The notes: generated from the letters alone by a model not told the origin. A stretch of 64,000 nt of DNA from Flavobacterium sp. YO12 (GCF_004119495.1 NZ_NRQU01000001.1:1-64000); one strand, 5' to 3'; positions 16,402-26,055 are shown, counted from the stretch's first letter. Numbers and translations are program-made.

Positions 16402-18738
16402 TTATCCAACAACATCTAATTTAGCAAATCTCAGTAAAAGCTTTTTAAGACCTCCTACTTCAAATTTAATTTCTGCTTTTCTATCACCACCAACACCTTC
16501 AAGGTTAATTACTTCGCCTTTTCCAAAACGTTCGTGCATTACGACATTTCCAACCGTCAATTTATTATCAAACAAATTAGCACCTGAACTTGCGGGCGCA
16601 TTTCCAGCAACAGGTTTTAGTTTACGAATATTTAAATCTGGTTTCGGATTATTATCTGTAACGTGTTTTGGAGGTGTTCCTCCTACTGGTTTTGCTAATC
16701 TCAATTTCGATTTATCAACATCTCCAAAAATATCTCCGTCGATAGGTGACTTATATCGATAGTTAGTCTCGGCTGGAGTCAAATATTCTAGAAACTGTCC
16801 GTCAATTTCTTCAATAAAACGAGAAGGCTCACTATCTGTCAATTTCCCCCAGCGATAACGAGATTGTGCATATGTTAAATAAGCTTGATGTTCTGCACGT
16901 GTTAAAGCTACGTAAAATAATCGACGTTCTTCTTCTAATTCACTTCTAGTACTCATACTCATCGCACTTGGAAACAAATCTTCCTCCATACCCACAACAA
17001 AAACATGAGGAAACTCAAGTCCTTTTGCTAAGTGAATCGTCATCAATGCTACACGATCATCGTCATTAGTGTCTTTATCTAAATCTGTTGCCAGTGCAAC
17101 ATCTTCCATAAACTCCGCCAAGGCGCCTCGTGCACCATCAATTTCTTTTTGCCCTTCGGTAAAATCTTTAATACCGTTTAGAAGCTCTTCGATATTCTGA
17201 ATTTTTGCCATTCCCTCTGGAGTAGCATCTTTTTTTAATTCCTGAACCAGACCCGTTTTTTTCGCAACATGATCTGTTATATAAAAAGCATCCTGATTTT
17301 GATCAATAACCTGAAAACTTTGAATCATTGTTACAAAATCCTTCAGTTTATTCTTCGTTCCAGCATTCAGCTTTAAGTCAATTTTATCAATATTAACCAT
17401 TACTTCCCAAATCGAACGTTTGTAATGATTGGCTGCAATAGTTAGTTTTTCTACAGTTGTATCTCCAATTCCACGCGCAGGATAATTGATAACACGAATT
17501 AAGGCCTCTTCATCTTTTGGATTAATTACTAAACGTAAATAACACAAAACATCTTTTATTTCCTTACGTTGATAGAACGATAGTCCTCCATAAATTCTAT
17601 ACGGAATATCACGTTTTCTTAACGCATCTTCCATTGCACGTGACTGTGCATTGGTACGATACAAAATTGCAAAAGAACCATTATGAAGCTGATTTTGCAT
17701 TTTTTGTTCAAAAATTGTGCTTGCTACAAAACGACCCTCTTCGGCATCAGTCAAACTTCTGTGGACTTTAATCTTTGGTCCAAAATCATTTGCTGTCCAA
17801 ACTACTTTATCCAATTTCGTTTTGTTATGCTCCATTACCGTATTTGCAGCTTCAACAATATTACGAGTTGATCTGTAATTTTGCTCTAAACGAAACATGA
17901 TAACACCCTCGTAATCTTTCTGGAAATTCAGAATGTTATTGATATTTGCTCCACGGAACGCATAGATACTCTGCGCATCATCTCCTACCACACAAATATT
18001 CTGAAATTTATCTGATAAAGCTCTTACAATCAAATACTGCGAGTGATTAGTATCTTGGTACTCATCAACCAAAATATAGCGAAAACGGTTTTGATATTTA
18101 GCCAAAACCTCTGGAAAACGAGTCAGTAATTCATTAGTTTTCAATAACAAATCATCAAAATCCATTGCACCAGCTTTGAAACAACGCTCTACATATTGCT
18201 GATAAATATCTCCTAATCTTGGTCTTTTTGCCATTGCATCGGCTTCAACCAATTCTGGATTGTTGAAATAGGCTTTTACCGTAATCAAGCTGTTTTTATA
18301 ACTTGAAATTCGTCCTAAAATTTGTTTTGGTTTATAAACATCACGATCCAGCTGCATTTCCTTAATAATTGAAGAAATTAATCTGGCAGAATCCTGCGAA
18401 TCGTAAATAGTAAAATTTGATGGATAACCTAAATGATCTGATTCTGAACGCAGGATACGAGCAAAAATGGAGTGAAAAGTTCCCATCCAAAGGTTTTTTG
18501 CTTCAGATGCTCCTACGATATCTGAAATCCTGTGCTTCATTTCACGAGCTGCTTTATTGGTAAAAGTCAGCGATAAAATATTGAAGGCATCAATACCTTG
18601 AGCCATCAAATAAGCAATTCTAATTGTTAAAACACGGGTTTTCCCCGAACCTGCACCTGCAATAATAATCATTGGCCCATCTTTCTTCAGAACGGGTTGT
18701 CGTTGCGCTTCATTGAGTTGATCAATGTACTTTTGCAT
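16402..18738 (-). CDS. UvrD/PcrA-type superfamily 1 DNA helicase
   Basis: The product of about 778 residues is a 3'-5' DNA helicase for repair and for clearing stalled forks. The start QYIDQ-type opening (MQKYIDQLNEAQRQPV) is followed by Walker A AGAGSGKT, LTFTNKAA (Ia), YQDTN after DEYQD (motif II), GDDAQSIYAFRGA (III), RLEQNYRS (IV), MTIHLAKGLEF (V) and ALTRAEH (VI). The C-terminal domain with VMHERFGKGEVI is the Tudor-like fold of PcrA. I start at 18,738 because the upstream in-frame ATGs (18,753 and 18,762) add residues not typical of the family. Confidence 0.9.
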   Translation of the reverse strand: MQKYIDQLNEAQRQPVLKKDGPMIIIAGAGSGKTRVLTIRIAYLMAQGIDAFNILSLTFTNKAAREMKHRISDIVGASEAKNLWMGTFHSIFARILRSESDHLGYPSNFTIYDSQDSARLISSIIKEMQLDRDVYKPKQILGRISSYKNSLITVKAYFNNPELVEADAMAKRPRLGDIYQQYVERCFKAGAMDFDDLLLKTNELLTRFPEVLAKYQNRFRYILVDEYQDTNHSQYLIVRALSDKFQNICVVGDDAQSIYAFRGANINNILNFQKDYEGVIMFRLEQNYRSTRNIVEAANTVMEHNKTKLDKVVWTANDFGPKIKVHRSLTDAEEGRFVASTIFEQKMQNQLHNGSFAILYRTNAQSRAMEDALRKRDIPYRIYGGLSFYQRKEIKDVLCYLRLVINPKDEEALIRVINYPARGIGDTTVEKLTIAANHYKRSIWEVMVNIDKIDLKLNAGTKNKLKDFVTMIQSFQVIDQNQDAFYITDHVAKKTGLVQELKKDATPEGMAKIQNIEELLNGIKDFTEGQKEIDGARGALAEFMEDVALATDLDKDTNDDDRVALMTIHLAKGLEFPHVFVVGMEEDLFPSAMSMSTRSELEEERRLFYVALTRAEHQAYLTYAQSRYRWGKLTDSEPSRFIEEIDGQFLEYLTPAETNYRYKSPIDGDIFGDVDKSKLRLAKPVGGTPPKHVTDNNPKPDLNIRKLKPVAGNAPASSGANLFDNKLTVGNVVMHERFGKGEVINLEGVGGDRKAEIKFEVGGLKKLLLRFAKLDVVG

Positions 18739-18786
18739 GAAATTTTTCTCCATATGATGCAAAAATAAGAATTTAAAGAGAAAGTT

Positions 18787-18837
18787 CCTAAGATGCGAAA
18801 GAAAGGTTCTAAGATGCTAAGATACTGAGTTGCTAAG
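18787..18837. repeat. 8-base-phased CTAAGA repeats and AT-rich spacer
   Basis: ctaag or ctgag words start at 18,809, 18,817, 18,825 and 18,833, exactly 8 bases apart, with a further ctaag at 18,788. The same phasing occurs at 28,904, 39,455 and 39,664. The rest of the 348-base gap up to 19,110 holds no gene; bases 18,850-18,950 are less AT-rich and contain caggctttttttaggcatgg, which looks like part of a dispersed intergenic repeat. Confidence 0.7.
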
Positions 18838-19110
18838 TTTTTTTTGAAGCCAAAGAACAGGCTTTTTTTAGGCATGGTTTCCCGCTTTCGGCTTTATCAC
18901 TCCGTTGCACTACGAGGATAACGCCTCTATCGGGGCTATATTTAAACAATTGGCTTTCTTTAAATATTTTGAAACCTATAAGAGATACTAAGTCCATTTA
19001 ATTCTATCGTTAAGTAAAACATTGCAAATGCTTATATTGACTGCAATTTTAAAAACCATATTAAAAATAAAGCTTATAATTTCTTATATCACTTATATGG
19101 TTTAAATAAA

Positions 19111-19878
19111 CTATTTGAAGAAAACGTCGTAAGCAAAACGAATCAACGTTCCAACCACAACAACCAAAAAGAAAATACGAATAAAGCCATTCCCTTTATT
19201 AATTGCTAATTTTGCGCCAAGCCATCCGCCAAGTCCGTTACTAATTGCCATTGGAATTGCAATTGCCCAAATGATTTTTCCTTTGATCATAAATAAACAA
19301 ATCGAACCAAAATTTGTCGCCAGATTTACCATTTTAGCATTTGCTGAAGCGTGCAAAAAGTCAAAACCCAAAAGTGCAATAAAAGCTACTACAAAAAAGC
19401 TCCCTGTTCCAGGACCAATAAAACCGTCATAAAAGCCAACAATTGTACTAATTACAACAGCATAAATTATCTGAGTGGTTTCTGAATGGTCTTTAGCAGC
19501 ATGCTGACCAAAGTTTTTCTTAGCATATGTATATATAAACAGCAATGATAAAACCACAAGCAAAAGCGGTTTCATAAAATCATTGCTCACCATAGTTAAT
19601 ATAGTAGATCCTAAAAATGCCGAAGGAACAGCCAAACACATCATAATCAAGAGTAATTTCCATTGAATTACTACTTTTTTTAAATACTGAAATGCAGCGA
19701 AAGCGGTTCCTGTAAAAGCCGGAATTTTTAAACTTCCAATAACTGTTGAAACTGGAAGATTTGGCAATAAAATTAACCCCATTGGAGTTTGAATTAATCC
19801 GCCGCCGCCCACTATAGCATCGATAAATCCTGCTGCGAATGCAGCCAAACAAAGAAAAAGTATTATGTATAAATCCAT
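19111..19878 (-). CDS. TSUP family transporter (TauE/SafE)
   Basis: A 255-residue inner-membrane protein with about eight hydrophobic segments. The opening AAFAAGFIDAIVGGGGLIQTP and the internal repeat FYDGFIGPGTGSFF are the two conserved TauE/SafE motifs. Family members export sulfite, sulfoacetate or other small organic anions; the substrate here is unknown and no sulfur genes are adjacent. A -7 promoter box (TACTTTTG, 19,924-19,917 on this strand) lies 39 bases upstream, back to back with the promoter of the gene at 20,005. Confidence 0.88.
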   Translation of the reverse strand: MDLYIILFLCLAAFAAGFIDAIVGGGGLIQTPMGLILLPNLPVSTVIGSLKIPAFTGTAFAAFQYLKKVVIQWKLLLIMMCLAVPSAFLGSTILTMVSNDFMKPLLLVVLSLLFIYTYAKKNFGQHAAKDHSETTQIIYAVVISTIVGFYDGFIGPGTGSFFVVAFIALLGFDFLHASANAKMVNLATNFGSICLFMIKGKIIWAIAIPMAISNGLGGWLGAKLAINKGNGFIRIFFLVVVVGTLIRFAYDVFFK

Positions 19879-19916
19879 TAAAAGTGTATTTTCGGTAGAT
19901 TTAGAGAATCTGATTG

Positions 19917-19988
19917 CAAAAGTAAAGTTTACATTTTGTTTATTGCGATAAATTTAAACTTGATTTTTACTCAAAAAGCATATTTTTG
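19917..19988. promoter_or_regulatory. Divergent promoter pair
   Basis: On the minus strand TACTTTTG occupies 19,924-19,917 and serves the TauE/SafE gene. On the plus strand TTG (19,960-19,962) is followed after 18 bases by TATTTTTG (19,981-19,988), serving the gene at 20,005. The second promoter matches the TTG-N(17-23)-TAnnTTTG pattern well. Confidence 0.6.
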
Positions 19989-20004
19989 CTAAAAAATTAC
20001 CCAA

Positions 20005-20526
20005 ATGGATTTTACAAAAATTATAGAATTAGCCAGTTATACGTTACCTGCAATTGTAACTGGATTTGTTGCGTACAGTTTTTTTGAACTGCACATTAAA
20101 AACAACGACAAAAAACGTGCTTTTTTATTGAATAGAGAATATCAAAAGCAATCTTTGCCTATACGTTTGCAAGCTTATGAGCGTATGACTTTGTTTTTGG
20201 AACGTATTAATTTGACGAAATTATTAATTAGAATTTCTCCTATTTCAAACGATAAGCATGATTATGAAAATTACGTAATCGATCAAATTGAACAAGAGTT
20301 TGAACATAATTTAACGCAGCAAATTTATATGTCTGACGAATGTTGGACAATTATCACTACAGCCAAAAATGCTACAATCCAAATGATTCGTAAAGCTGCG
20401 ATGAGCGATAAGGTAGAAAATGCCGATAAATTGCGTGAAGTAATCCTGAATGACTTGCTAGAAAAACAATCTCCTAGTAATGCAGCTTTAGGATATATTA
20501 AAAATGAGGTTGCTGAACTTTGGTAG
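20005..20526 (+). CDS. Conserved membrane-anchored protein of unknown function
   Basis: A 173-residue protein with one N-terminal hydrophobic helix (about 10-28, YTLPAIVTGFVAYSFFEL). A long helical cytoplasmic part follows, with KKRAFLLNREYQKQSLPIRLQAYERMTLFLERI and a conserved-looking SDECWTIITTAKNATIQMIRKAA. It resembles a small uncharacterised family of Bacteroidota (perhaps DUF7935), but I cannot confirm that. No catalytic motif is visible. It has its own promoter and a 17-base-stem terminator, so it forms a single-gene unit. Confidence 0.65.
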   Translation: MDFTKIIELASYTLPAIVTGFVAYSFFELHIKNNDKKRAFLLNREYQKQSLPIRLQAYERMTLFLERINLTKLLIRISPISNDKHDYENYVIDQIEQEFEHNLTQQIYMSDECWTIITTAKNATIQMIRKAAMSDKVENADKLREVILNDLLEKQSPSNAALGYIKNEVAELW

Positions 20527-20534
20527 AAAAACAT

Positions 20535-20589
20535 TTTAGATTTTAGATTGAAGAGTTCAGATTTTGAATAATTCAATCTAAAATCTAAA
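20535..20589. terminator. Perfect 17-bp hairpin between convergent genes
   Basis: 20,535-20,551 (tttagattttagattga) is exactly complementary to 20,573-20,589, with a 21-base loop and a following T run. It separates the convergent genes ending at 20,526 and 20,598. The word aatctaaa is also reiterated upstream of the RND permease gene (33,040-33,082). Confidence 0.8.
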
Positions 20590-20597
20590 TTTTTATA

Positions 20598-21326
20598 TTA
20601 TTTTTTGTTTTTAGTAATCCAATAAATAACATTTATAGTTTCCTCTAATTCTTTCTCTTCAACTTCAAATTTATCAAATGACGTTTTAGGACTTGAAGCT
20701 GCAGCGGCCATGACTCGACCTGATTTCACTTCATTTACTCTCTCATAAGCAACCATATCTCGTAAAGCATATTTCGATACTTGCTTTACATTTAAAATTT
20801 TCACGTCTAATGCTTTTGCGATATTATCAGCATTATTCTTAGCATCATTAATTGCATTTTGAACTAATTTCAATCTCGAAGTTTTTTCTAATTCTTCTGA
20901 AAGAAAAGTTTCAAATTCAACGTCCAAATCCTTAATATCTTCACTTTGTATTTCCTGATAAAATGCTTCGATTATCTTATTATCCAAAGCAAAATTTATA
21001 GACAAGGAATTGGTAACCCTATATTCCTTTTTGTTATCATTATTCTCGCTACTGGATATTCTGTATTCAGAAATTTTAATATTTTTTTCAGTAAAACCAA
21101 TATTAAATAGCCCTTTTTGAAGTTTTTCAATTTCTTCGTTTAACTCCTTAATAGCTGTTTTTTCAATTAAATTTTGCTTCTCAATTGTAACTTTAAATCG
21201 TGCACAATCAGGTTTAACTTTGATTTTAGAATTTCCTTCAGCGGTTATTTCACTACCTACGTTTACTTGTGAAAATACTGGAATTACAAAACTTAAAAAA
21301 ATTAAAACTGTAATTATTTTTCTCAT
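20598..21326 (-). CDS. SIMPL domain (DUF541) periplasmic protein
   Basis: About 242 residues: a signal peptide ending near VFSQ, then a SIMPL/DUF541 domain. VGSEITAEGNSKIKVKPDCARFKVTIE is the conserved opening strand pair, and SRLKLVQNAINDAKNNADNIAKALDVKI is the conserved helix. Family members such as Brucella BP26 form periplasmic rings; the biochemical role is unclear. The start two codons in (MRKIITV) gives a standard signal peptide. The patatin gene lies upstream on the same strand, 47 bases away. Confidence 0.85.
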   Translation of the reverse strand: MRKIITVLIFLSFVIPVFSQVNVGSEITAEGNSKIKVKPDCARFKVTIEKQNLIEKTAIKELNEEIEKLQKGLFNIGFTEKNIKISEYRISSSENNDNKKEYRVTNSLSINFALDNKIIEAFYQEIQSEDIKDLDVEFETFLSEELEKTSRLKLVQNAINDAKNNADNIAKALDVKILNVKQVSKYALRDMVAYERVNEVKSGRVMAAAASSPKTSFDKFEVEEKELEETINVIYWITKNKK

Positions 21327-21373
21327 TATCAATGCTATTTAAATATTTTTATTTCATAATGTAAATTCGTAAA

Positions 21374-22273
21374 TCACCTATTATCACTCATAACCTCAGA
21401 TTTATTCTGAGCATATTCATAGCCTTGCTCCCACCATTCTTTCATTACTTCTTTATTAAAAATCAAGGCATTATCTGTCAGTTTGGTTGGTGTGTAATAC
21501 AAATTAAGTTTCACATCTTTATTATTCGCCATAAGCTTTCCTATTGCGATATCGTGTTTTTCCACTTGATCTAAGGCAATTCGAAACAAATCAATCATCA
21601 AAGAAAAAGGGTTCTTACCAATTACTGTTTTTGTTGTATTAACTTCGGTTTCTAAAATAATAACATCAATTTCGGTTGCACCGCGATTAATAGCTTCACG
21701 AATAGGAACTAAACTTGAAAATCCTCCGTCGCCATATTCTGAATTGTTTTTAGTAACCAAACTCATAAACGGAACATAATTACTGGAAATCCACGACCAT
21801 TCGCAAAACTCTTCGTAACTGCAGTCTTTAACCGATTTGTACTCCGATTCGTTTTTGGTAAAATTGGTTACTGTTATAACAACATCAGTATCTAATTTCT
21901 TTAATTTATTAAAATCGGACAGTGAGAAATTATTCTGAATATATTTTCTTAAACCTTTACTTTCGCCAAAAGTTCTTTTTCCTTTAAAGAATTGACGTAA
22001 TACATTGAAGTGATTAATGGTAACAATATCTATCCCTTCTTTTACTTTAACTACAAACGGGCAAATATTAAAAATACTTGCCATGGTGACATTAGTATAA
22101 ACGGAATGGATTTTTTTAATATGACCAAGCGCCAAATGCGGAATTAGAAGACTTCCTGTAGATGTTCCGATAAATAAATCATATTCATTTCTTTTTTCTT
22201 CAATCAAATATTGTGCAACTCCGCCGGCAAATGCGCCTTTACTTCCACCGCCAGAAATAACTAATGCTTTCAT
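21374..22273 (-). CDS. Patatin-like phospholipase
   Basis: A 299-residue cytoplasmic-type patatin. The oxyanion loop is GGGSKGAF (8-15), the nucleophile elbow is GTSTG with Ser38, and the second member of the dyad is the aspartate of DGG (near residue 188, in YGDGGFSSL). Such enzymes cut acyl chains from glycerophospholipids. There is no signal peptide. A target lipid cannot be predicted, and it may form a short operon with the SIMPL gene. Confidence 0.85.
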   Translation of the reverse strand: MKALVISGGGSKGAFAGGVAQYLIEEKRNEYDLFIGTSTGSLLIPHLALGHIKKIHSVYTNVTMASIFNICPFVVKVKEGIDIVTINHFNVLRQFFKGKRTFGESKGLRKYIQNNFSLSDFNKLKKLDTDVVITVTNFTKNESEYKSVKDCSYEEFCEWSWISSNYVPFMSLVTKNNSEYGDGGFSSLVPIREAINRGATEIDVIILETEVNTTKTVIGKNPFSLMIDLFRIALDQVEKHDIAIGKLMANNKDVKLNLYYTPTKLTDNALIFNKEVMKEWWEQGYEYAQNKSEVMSDNR

Positions 22274-22373
22274 ATATGGTATTGTAGGTTTTATATTTTT
22301 TTTAGAGAACAGAACAAATAAGCAAGAGCAAAGACACTTTTGAAAGTAGTAAATCTTTGATCTTCATTCTCTT

Positions 22374-24434
22374 CTACTCTTTCAGCAAACGATTCAATTG
22401 ATATTGTTCATCGGGGTTTAAATTAGGTAAAATTCTATTAAACGAAGCACGCATTTCTGAATTTTTTAATAAAACTCGAATCGAATCTCTTCCAAATTTT
22501 GAAAACTGCCACATATGATGTGTTGTTGCACTTACCAAATTAGTTAAAACCTGATCGTTTATAATTTTAAATGCAATCAGTTTTTCAAGTGCATTCTGGC
22601 GTGTTGGAGCTTCATATTTAGTTGAAGAAAAAGCAATTAGTTCGCTTATTAATTCTTCTGGATTTGTACTGTAATCAGGTGTTGATAAAGCCAGCGAAAG
22701 CCATAATGTTCGAAGATTAAAGTCATTAAACCCAATCCAGTTTTTAGATTTATTCAAATAATCTGTTCTATGATTTGGGAAGTTTCTCCACAAATAAAAC
22801 AGAGCAGCTTCTTGTGTTTGATAGGATTTATCATCAAGCAAAGTTTCATATTCAGCTCTAAAATCTTCTGGAATTTTAGCCAATGAACTTGCAACGGCTT
22901 GTCTGACTTGAGTATTATTTGTTTTTAATGCAGTTTGTAAAAGCGTTTTCTTTGCTTCATATTTTTCAATTTCTAATTGATCTACAATTGCTTCTTTTAC
23001 AGATTCATAAATATTAGTTTCTAAAGTTTTTCTTAAAAAATCTTCTTTCTCGGATAATGGTGTTTTTTTAAGCTTATCAATTTCTAAACGAGTTTGAATC
23101 GCTTTGTTTTTACTGAGTAAAGCATTTGCTGTCGACGTATCAAAAACAGTTGATTCTAGCCATGTTTTTTGAAATTTCTCAAGATCAAAATCAGATACTT
23201 TTTTTATTTCGTCAAAGAAATCTTGAGTTGTTACGGTTTGATAAGCAAACTTTTTCAAATAGCTTTTTATTGCTCTTTTAAAAGCTTTATCTCCAATTGA
23301 TTCATGCAATACAAACAATGCCCAAGCTCCTTTTTCATAAAAAGTAAGTGAACTTGCTTTTGCATTTAAAACCGGAATAGAATCTGTTCGTGAAGCAAAT
23401 TTTATTTGCTGCGCCGTATTGTATAATTTAGAATAGAAAAAATCGTCTCCATAAATTTCTCTTTCCGTCAAAGCAGCAAAATAAGTTGCAAAACCTTCTT
23501 GAAGCCAATGATGCTTACTGCTTTCGGCTGTAATTAAATCTCCAAACCAATGATGCGCCAGCTCATGTGCATCAACATTGGTATAATTTCGATCTTCAAA
23601 ACCAATAGAATCTACTACATAGCGAGTTGCCAAAAGTGTCGAAGTTGTGTTCTCCATTCCTGCATACAAAAAGTCGCGAACAGGAATTTGTCTATAGATT
23701 TTCCAAGGATATTTTACTCCGATTTCTTTCTCTAAAAAATCAAAAATACGTTTAGAATAACGATACGTTGGTTCAAAACGTTTTTTATCCTTTGGTTCTA
23801 GATAATATTCTAACGGAATTCTAGATTTTGAAAGCATTTCCGTTTTATCATATTTACCAATTGCAAGCATCAATAAATAAGAACTCATTGGTTTCTCCAT
23901 TTCGTATTGCCAGTGAAACAAATCGCCTTTGCTTGTTTTTTCTTTTAAAATACCGTTTGAAATTACCTGATATTGGTTATTGTAAGTAATACCTAAATTA
24001 AAAATCAATTTCTCGTTGACATCATCAAAACTCGGAAACCAATTACTGGTGTACCTTCCCTGACCTTGCGTCCAGATCTGAACGTCATCATTTTCAATTT
24101 CAACAAAGTACAATGCTTGTTTTGGCTTTGCAGTATAATTGAATGTCAGCTGCTTATTTCCTTTTTCAAAATGACTGATAATTTGTAATTCTTTACCCGT
24201 ATTTAGAAAAACAGCATTCACTCCATTTATTTGAACATTCGAGAATTCCATGTTTTTAGCGTCAATTTTTATTGTATCAACAGACTGCAAAACGCTAAAA
24301 TCGTAAACGACTTTTCCTGCAATTGTTTTTTGAGCATTATCGATAGTCAATTGTGCATTAACCGATTTAAAATCGACAAATTTAGTTTGCTGTGCAAAAA
24401 GGAAAGTGGTAAATAATAAGAATATATATTTCAT
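22374..24434 (-). CDS. M1 family zinc aminopeptidase, exported
   Basis: A 686-residue protein with a short signal peptide (FLLFTTFLFAQQ), so it is periplasmic or surface-bound. The catalytic signature is complete: GMEN substrate motif in YAGMENTTS, zinc ligands HELAHHW with the downstream glutamate in WLQEGFATYF. The N-terminal beta saddle and C-terminal helical repeats follow the M1 layout. It removes N-terminal residues from peptides for nutrition. A -7 box (TAACTTTG, 24,468-24,461) lies 27 bases before the start. Confidence 0.9.
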   Translation of the reverse strand: MKYIFLLFTTFLFAQQTKFVDFKSVNAQLTIDNAQKTIAGKVVYDFSVLQSVDTIKIDAKNMEFSNVQINGVNAVFLNTGKELQIISHFEKGNKQLTFNYTAKPKQALYFVEIENDDVQIWTQGQGRYTSNWFPSFDDVNEKLIFNLGITYNNQYQVISNGILKEKTSKGDLFHWQYEMEKPMSSYLLMLAIGKYDKTEMLSKSRIPLEYYLEPKDKKRFEPTYRYSKRIFDFLEKEIGVKYPWKIYRQIPVRDFLYAGMENTTSTLLATRYVVDSIGFEDRNYTNVDAHELAHHWFGDLITAESSKHHWLQEGFATYFAALTEREIYGDDFFYSKLYNTAQQIKFASRTDSIPVLNAKASSLTFYEKGAWALFVLHESIGDKAFKRAIKSYLKKFAYQTVTTQDFFDEIKKVSDFDLEKFQKTWLESTVFDTSTANALLSKNKAIQTRLEIDKLKKTPLSEKEDFLRKTLETNIYESVKEAIVDQLEIEKYEAKKTLLQTALKTNNTQVRQAVASSLAKIPEDFRAEYETLLDDKSYQTQEAALFYLWRNFPNHRTDYLNKSKNWIGFNDFNLRTLWLSLALSTPDYSTNPEELISELIAFSSTKYEAPTRQNALEKLIAFKIINDQVLTNLVSATTHHMWQFSKFGRDSIRVLLKNSEMRASFNRILPNLNPDEQYQLNRLLKE

Positions 24435-24460
24435 TGAAATAAATTTGAAGGCGAAAATTC

Positions 24461-24468
24461 CAAAGTTA
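24461..24468 (-). promoter_or_regulatory. -7 box (TAacTTTG) for the M1 peptidase gene
   Basis: Read on the minus strand, TAACTTTG matches TAnnTTTG and ends 26 bases before the ATG at 24,434. No TTG at ideal distance is seen. Confidence 0.45.
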
Positions 24469-24529
24469 CAAAGGTTTCATCAACAAATCGAATCAAATTT
24501 GTAAGTTTACCGCACAAAAATTCCAAAAC

Positions 24530-25273
24530 GTGTTTACACCAAAAAAAGCCTTATTTAACTGGAGCAGCGGAAAAGATTCGGCTCTTGCATTATACAAAAT
24601 CCTTCAAGATCCAGAGTACAAAATTGACTGCTTATTAACGAGCGTGAATCAACAATACCAACGAATTTCAATGCACGGCGTTCGTGTTGAACTGCTGAAT
24701 GCACAAGCAAAAAGCATTGGACTGCCATTAAAAGTCATGCAAATTCCAGAAATGCCCACTATGGAAGTCTATGAAGATGTAATGACTAAAACTTTAACGG
24801 AATTAAAGGATAACAGCATTACACATTCTGTTTTTGGAGATATTTTTCTGGAGGATTTACGAAAGTATCGCGAAGATCAATTGGCAAAAATGGATTTTAA
24901 TGGTGTTTTCCCACTTTGGAAAATACCAACAAAAGATTTAATTCAAGAGTTTATTTCATTGGGATTTAAAACTATTGTGGTTTGTGTAAACGAACGTTAC
25001 CTAGACAAAAGTTTTGTGGGCCGAATTATAGATCAGGATTTTATCAACGATTTACCTGAAAATGTTGACGTTTGCGGAGAAAATGGAGAATTTCACACTT
25101 TTGCTTTTGACGGTCCAATTTTTTCGAAGCCAATAGATTTTGAAATAGGAGAAATTGTTTATCGCAAATATGAAAAACCTGAGAAAGAAGATTCATCAGA
25201 TACTGCCTGCGATACCAGTGCTTCTGATGCTTTCGATTTTGGATTTTGGTATTGTGATTTAATCCCTAAATAG
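24530..25273 (+). CDS. Diphthine-ammonia ligase-like ATP pyrophosphatase
   Basis: A 247-residue adenine-nucleotide alpha-hydrolase. The PP-loop is NWSSGKDSALAL near the N-terminus, and the family motif GEFHTFAFDGP is in the C-terminal part (GENGEFHTFAFDGPIF). In eukaryotes the relative Dph6 amidates diphthine, but bacteria lack diphthamide, so the bacterial substrate is unknown. The only start upstream of the PP-loop is GTG at 24,530. The extra acidic and cysteine-containing tail (SDTACDTSASDAF) is unusual. Confidence 0.82.
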   Translation: MFTPKKALFNWSSGKDSALALYKILQDPEYKIDCLLTSVNQQYQRISMHGVRVELLNAQAKSIGLPLKVMQIPEMPTMEVYEDVMTKTLTELKDNSITHSVFGDIFLEDLRKYREDQLAKMDFNGVFPLWKIPTKDLIQEFISLGFKTIVVCVNERYLDKSFVGRIIDQDFINDLPENVDVCGENGEFHTFAFDGPIFSKPIDFEIGEIVYRKYEKPEKEDSSDTACDTSASDAFDFGFWYCDLIPK

Positions 25274-25275
25274 CC

Positions 25276-25400
25276 TGTCAGGCTGAGCGAAGTCGAAGCC
25301 ACTTAATATTTTTTTGCCACAAATTGCACTAATTAACACAAATCAATTAGTGAAAATTCGTGAAATTCGTGGCGACACTTCGACTTTGCTCAATTTGACA
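25276..25400. repeat. Nested intergenic inverted repeat
   Basis: The outer left arm, 25,276-25,300, is the same sequence as the left arm at 16,309. The outer right arm, 25,378-25,400, is a diverged complement (cttcgactttgctcaatttg). Inside lies a second imperfect hairpin from gccac at 25,316 to gtggc at 25,373, built of attgcactaatt and caattagtg words. It starts three bases after the stop of the ligase-like gene and may act as its terminator. Confidence 0.8.
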
Positions 25401-25413
25401 TCATTAGATTCTT

Positions 25414-25956
25414 TTACTCTTCAGAATACATTGCCAATAAATTTGTAACTGTATTCCAGTTTCTAATTGTTGATGTAACATTTAGTTTTTTCTCAATGTA
25501 TTTTTGGTCAAAACGAGTTTTTCCTGCACCAACAGCGTACTTAATAAAAATTCTATTTCCATCAATACTTGCTTCATCAGGTTTAAACTGGCTGATTTTT
25601 AAGTCGTTTATGTTTTCCTTTTTCAATTGAGTTGAGACAAAAGCCACATATAATTTTTTGGCGTCAATATCCTTTTCCTTCAAAAAAGGATTATTCTTAA
25701 AGCATAATTCCAGATCTTCTTTTGTTATTACAATCGTTGGAACTTCATGTCCAAAAACTTTAAATATTTCCTGTTTGATCATAAAACCAACTTTCGAAGC
25801 ATCTTCTTCGCTGTCTACAAAAACATTTCCTGTTTGCAGATAAGTTCTAATATTCTGAAAACCAATATTTTCTAACATTGTTTTCAAAGCATCCATTTTC
25901 ATCATATTATGCCCAGAAACATTGATTCCTCGTAAAAGCGCTAAGTGTGTTGCCAT
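25414..25956 (-). CDS. DUF1697 family protein
   Basis: A protein of about 180 residues. THLALLRGINVSGHNMMKMDALKTM and FQNIRTYLQTGNVFVDS are the conserved opening of DUF1697, and the C-terminal STIRNWNTVTNLLAM is its other hallmark. The family is widespread in bacteria and has no assigned biochemical role. I start at MATHLALLRG (25,956) rather than the ATG six codons earlier. It is a single gene between two repeat/terminator regions. Confidence 0.85.
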   Translation of the reverse strand: MATHLALLRGINVSGHNMMKMDALKTMLENIGFQNIRTYLQTGNVFVDSEEDASKVGFMIKQEIFKVFGHEVPTIVITKEDLELCFKNNPFLKEKDIDAKKLYVAFVSTQLKKENINDLKISQFKPDEASIDGNRIFIKYAVGAGKTRFDQKYIEKKLNVTSTIRNWNTVTNLLAMYSEE

Positions 25957-26055
25957 TTTTAAAATTTTATTCAAAGATAAAAATTCATTTTAGTTTATAT
26001 GACTATTCCACCCAATCAAACTTTATTAAAAAAGGCTGGCTTATTAAAATAAAAA

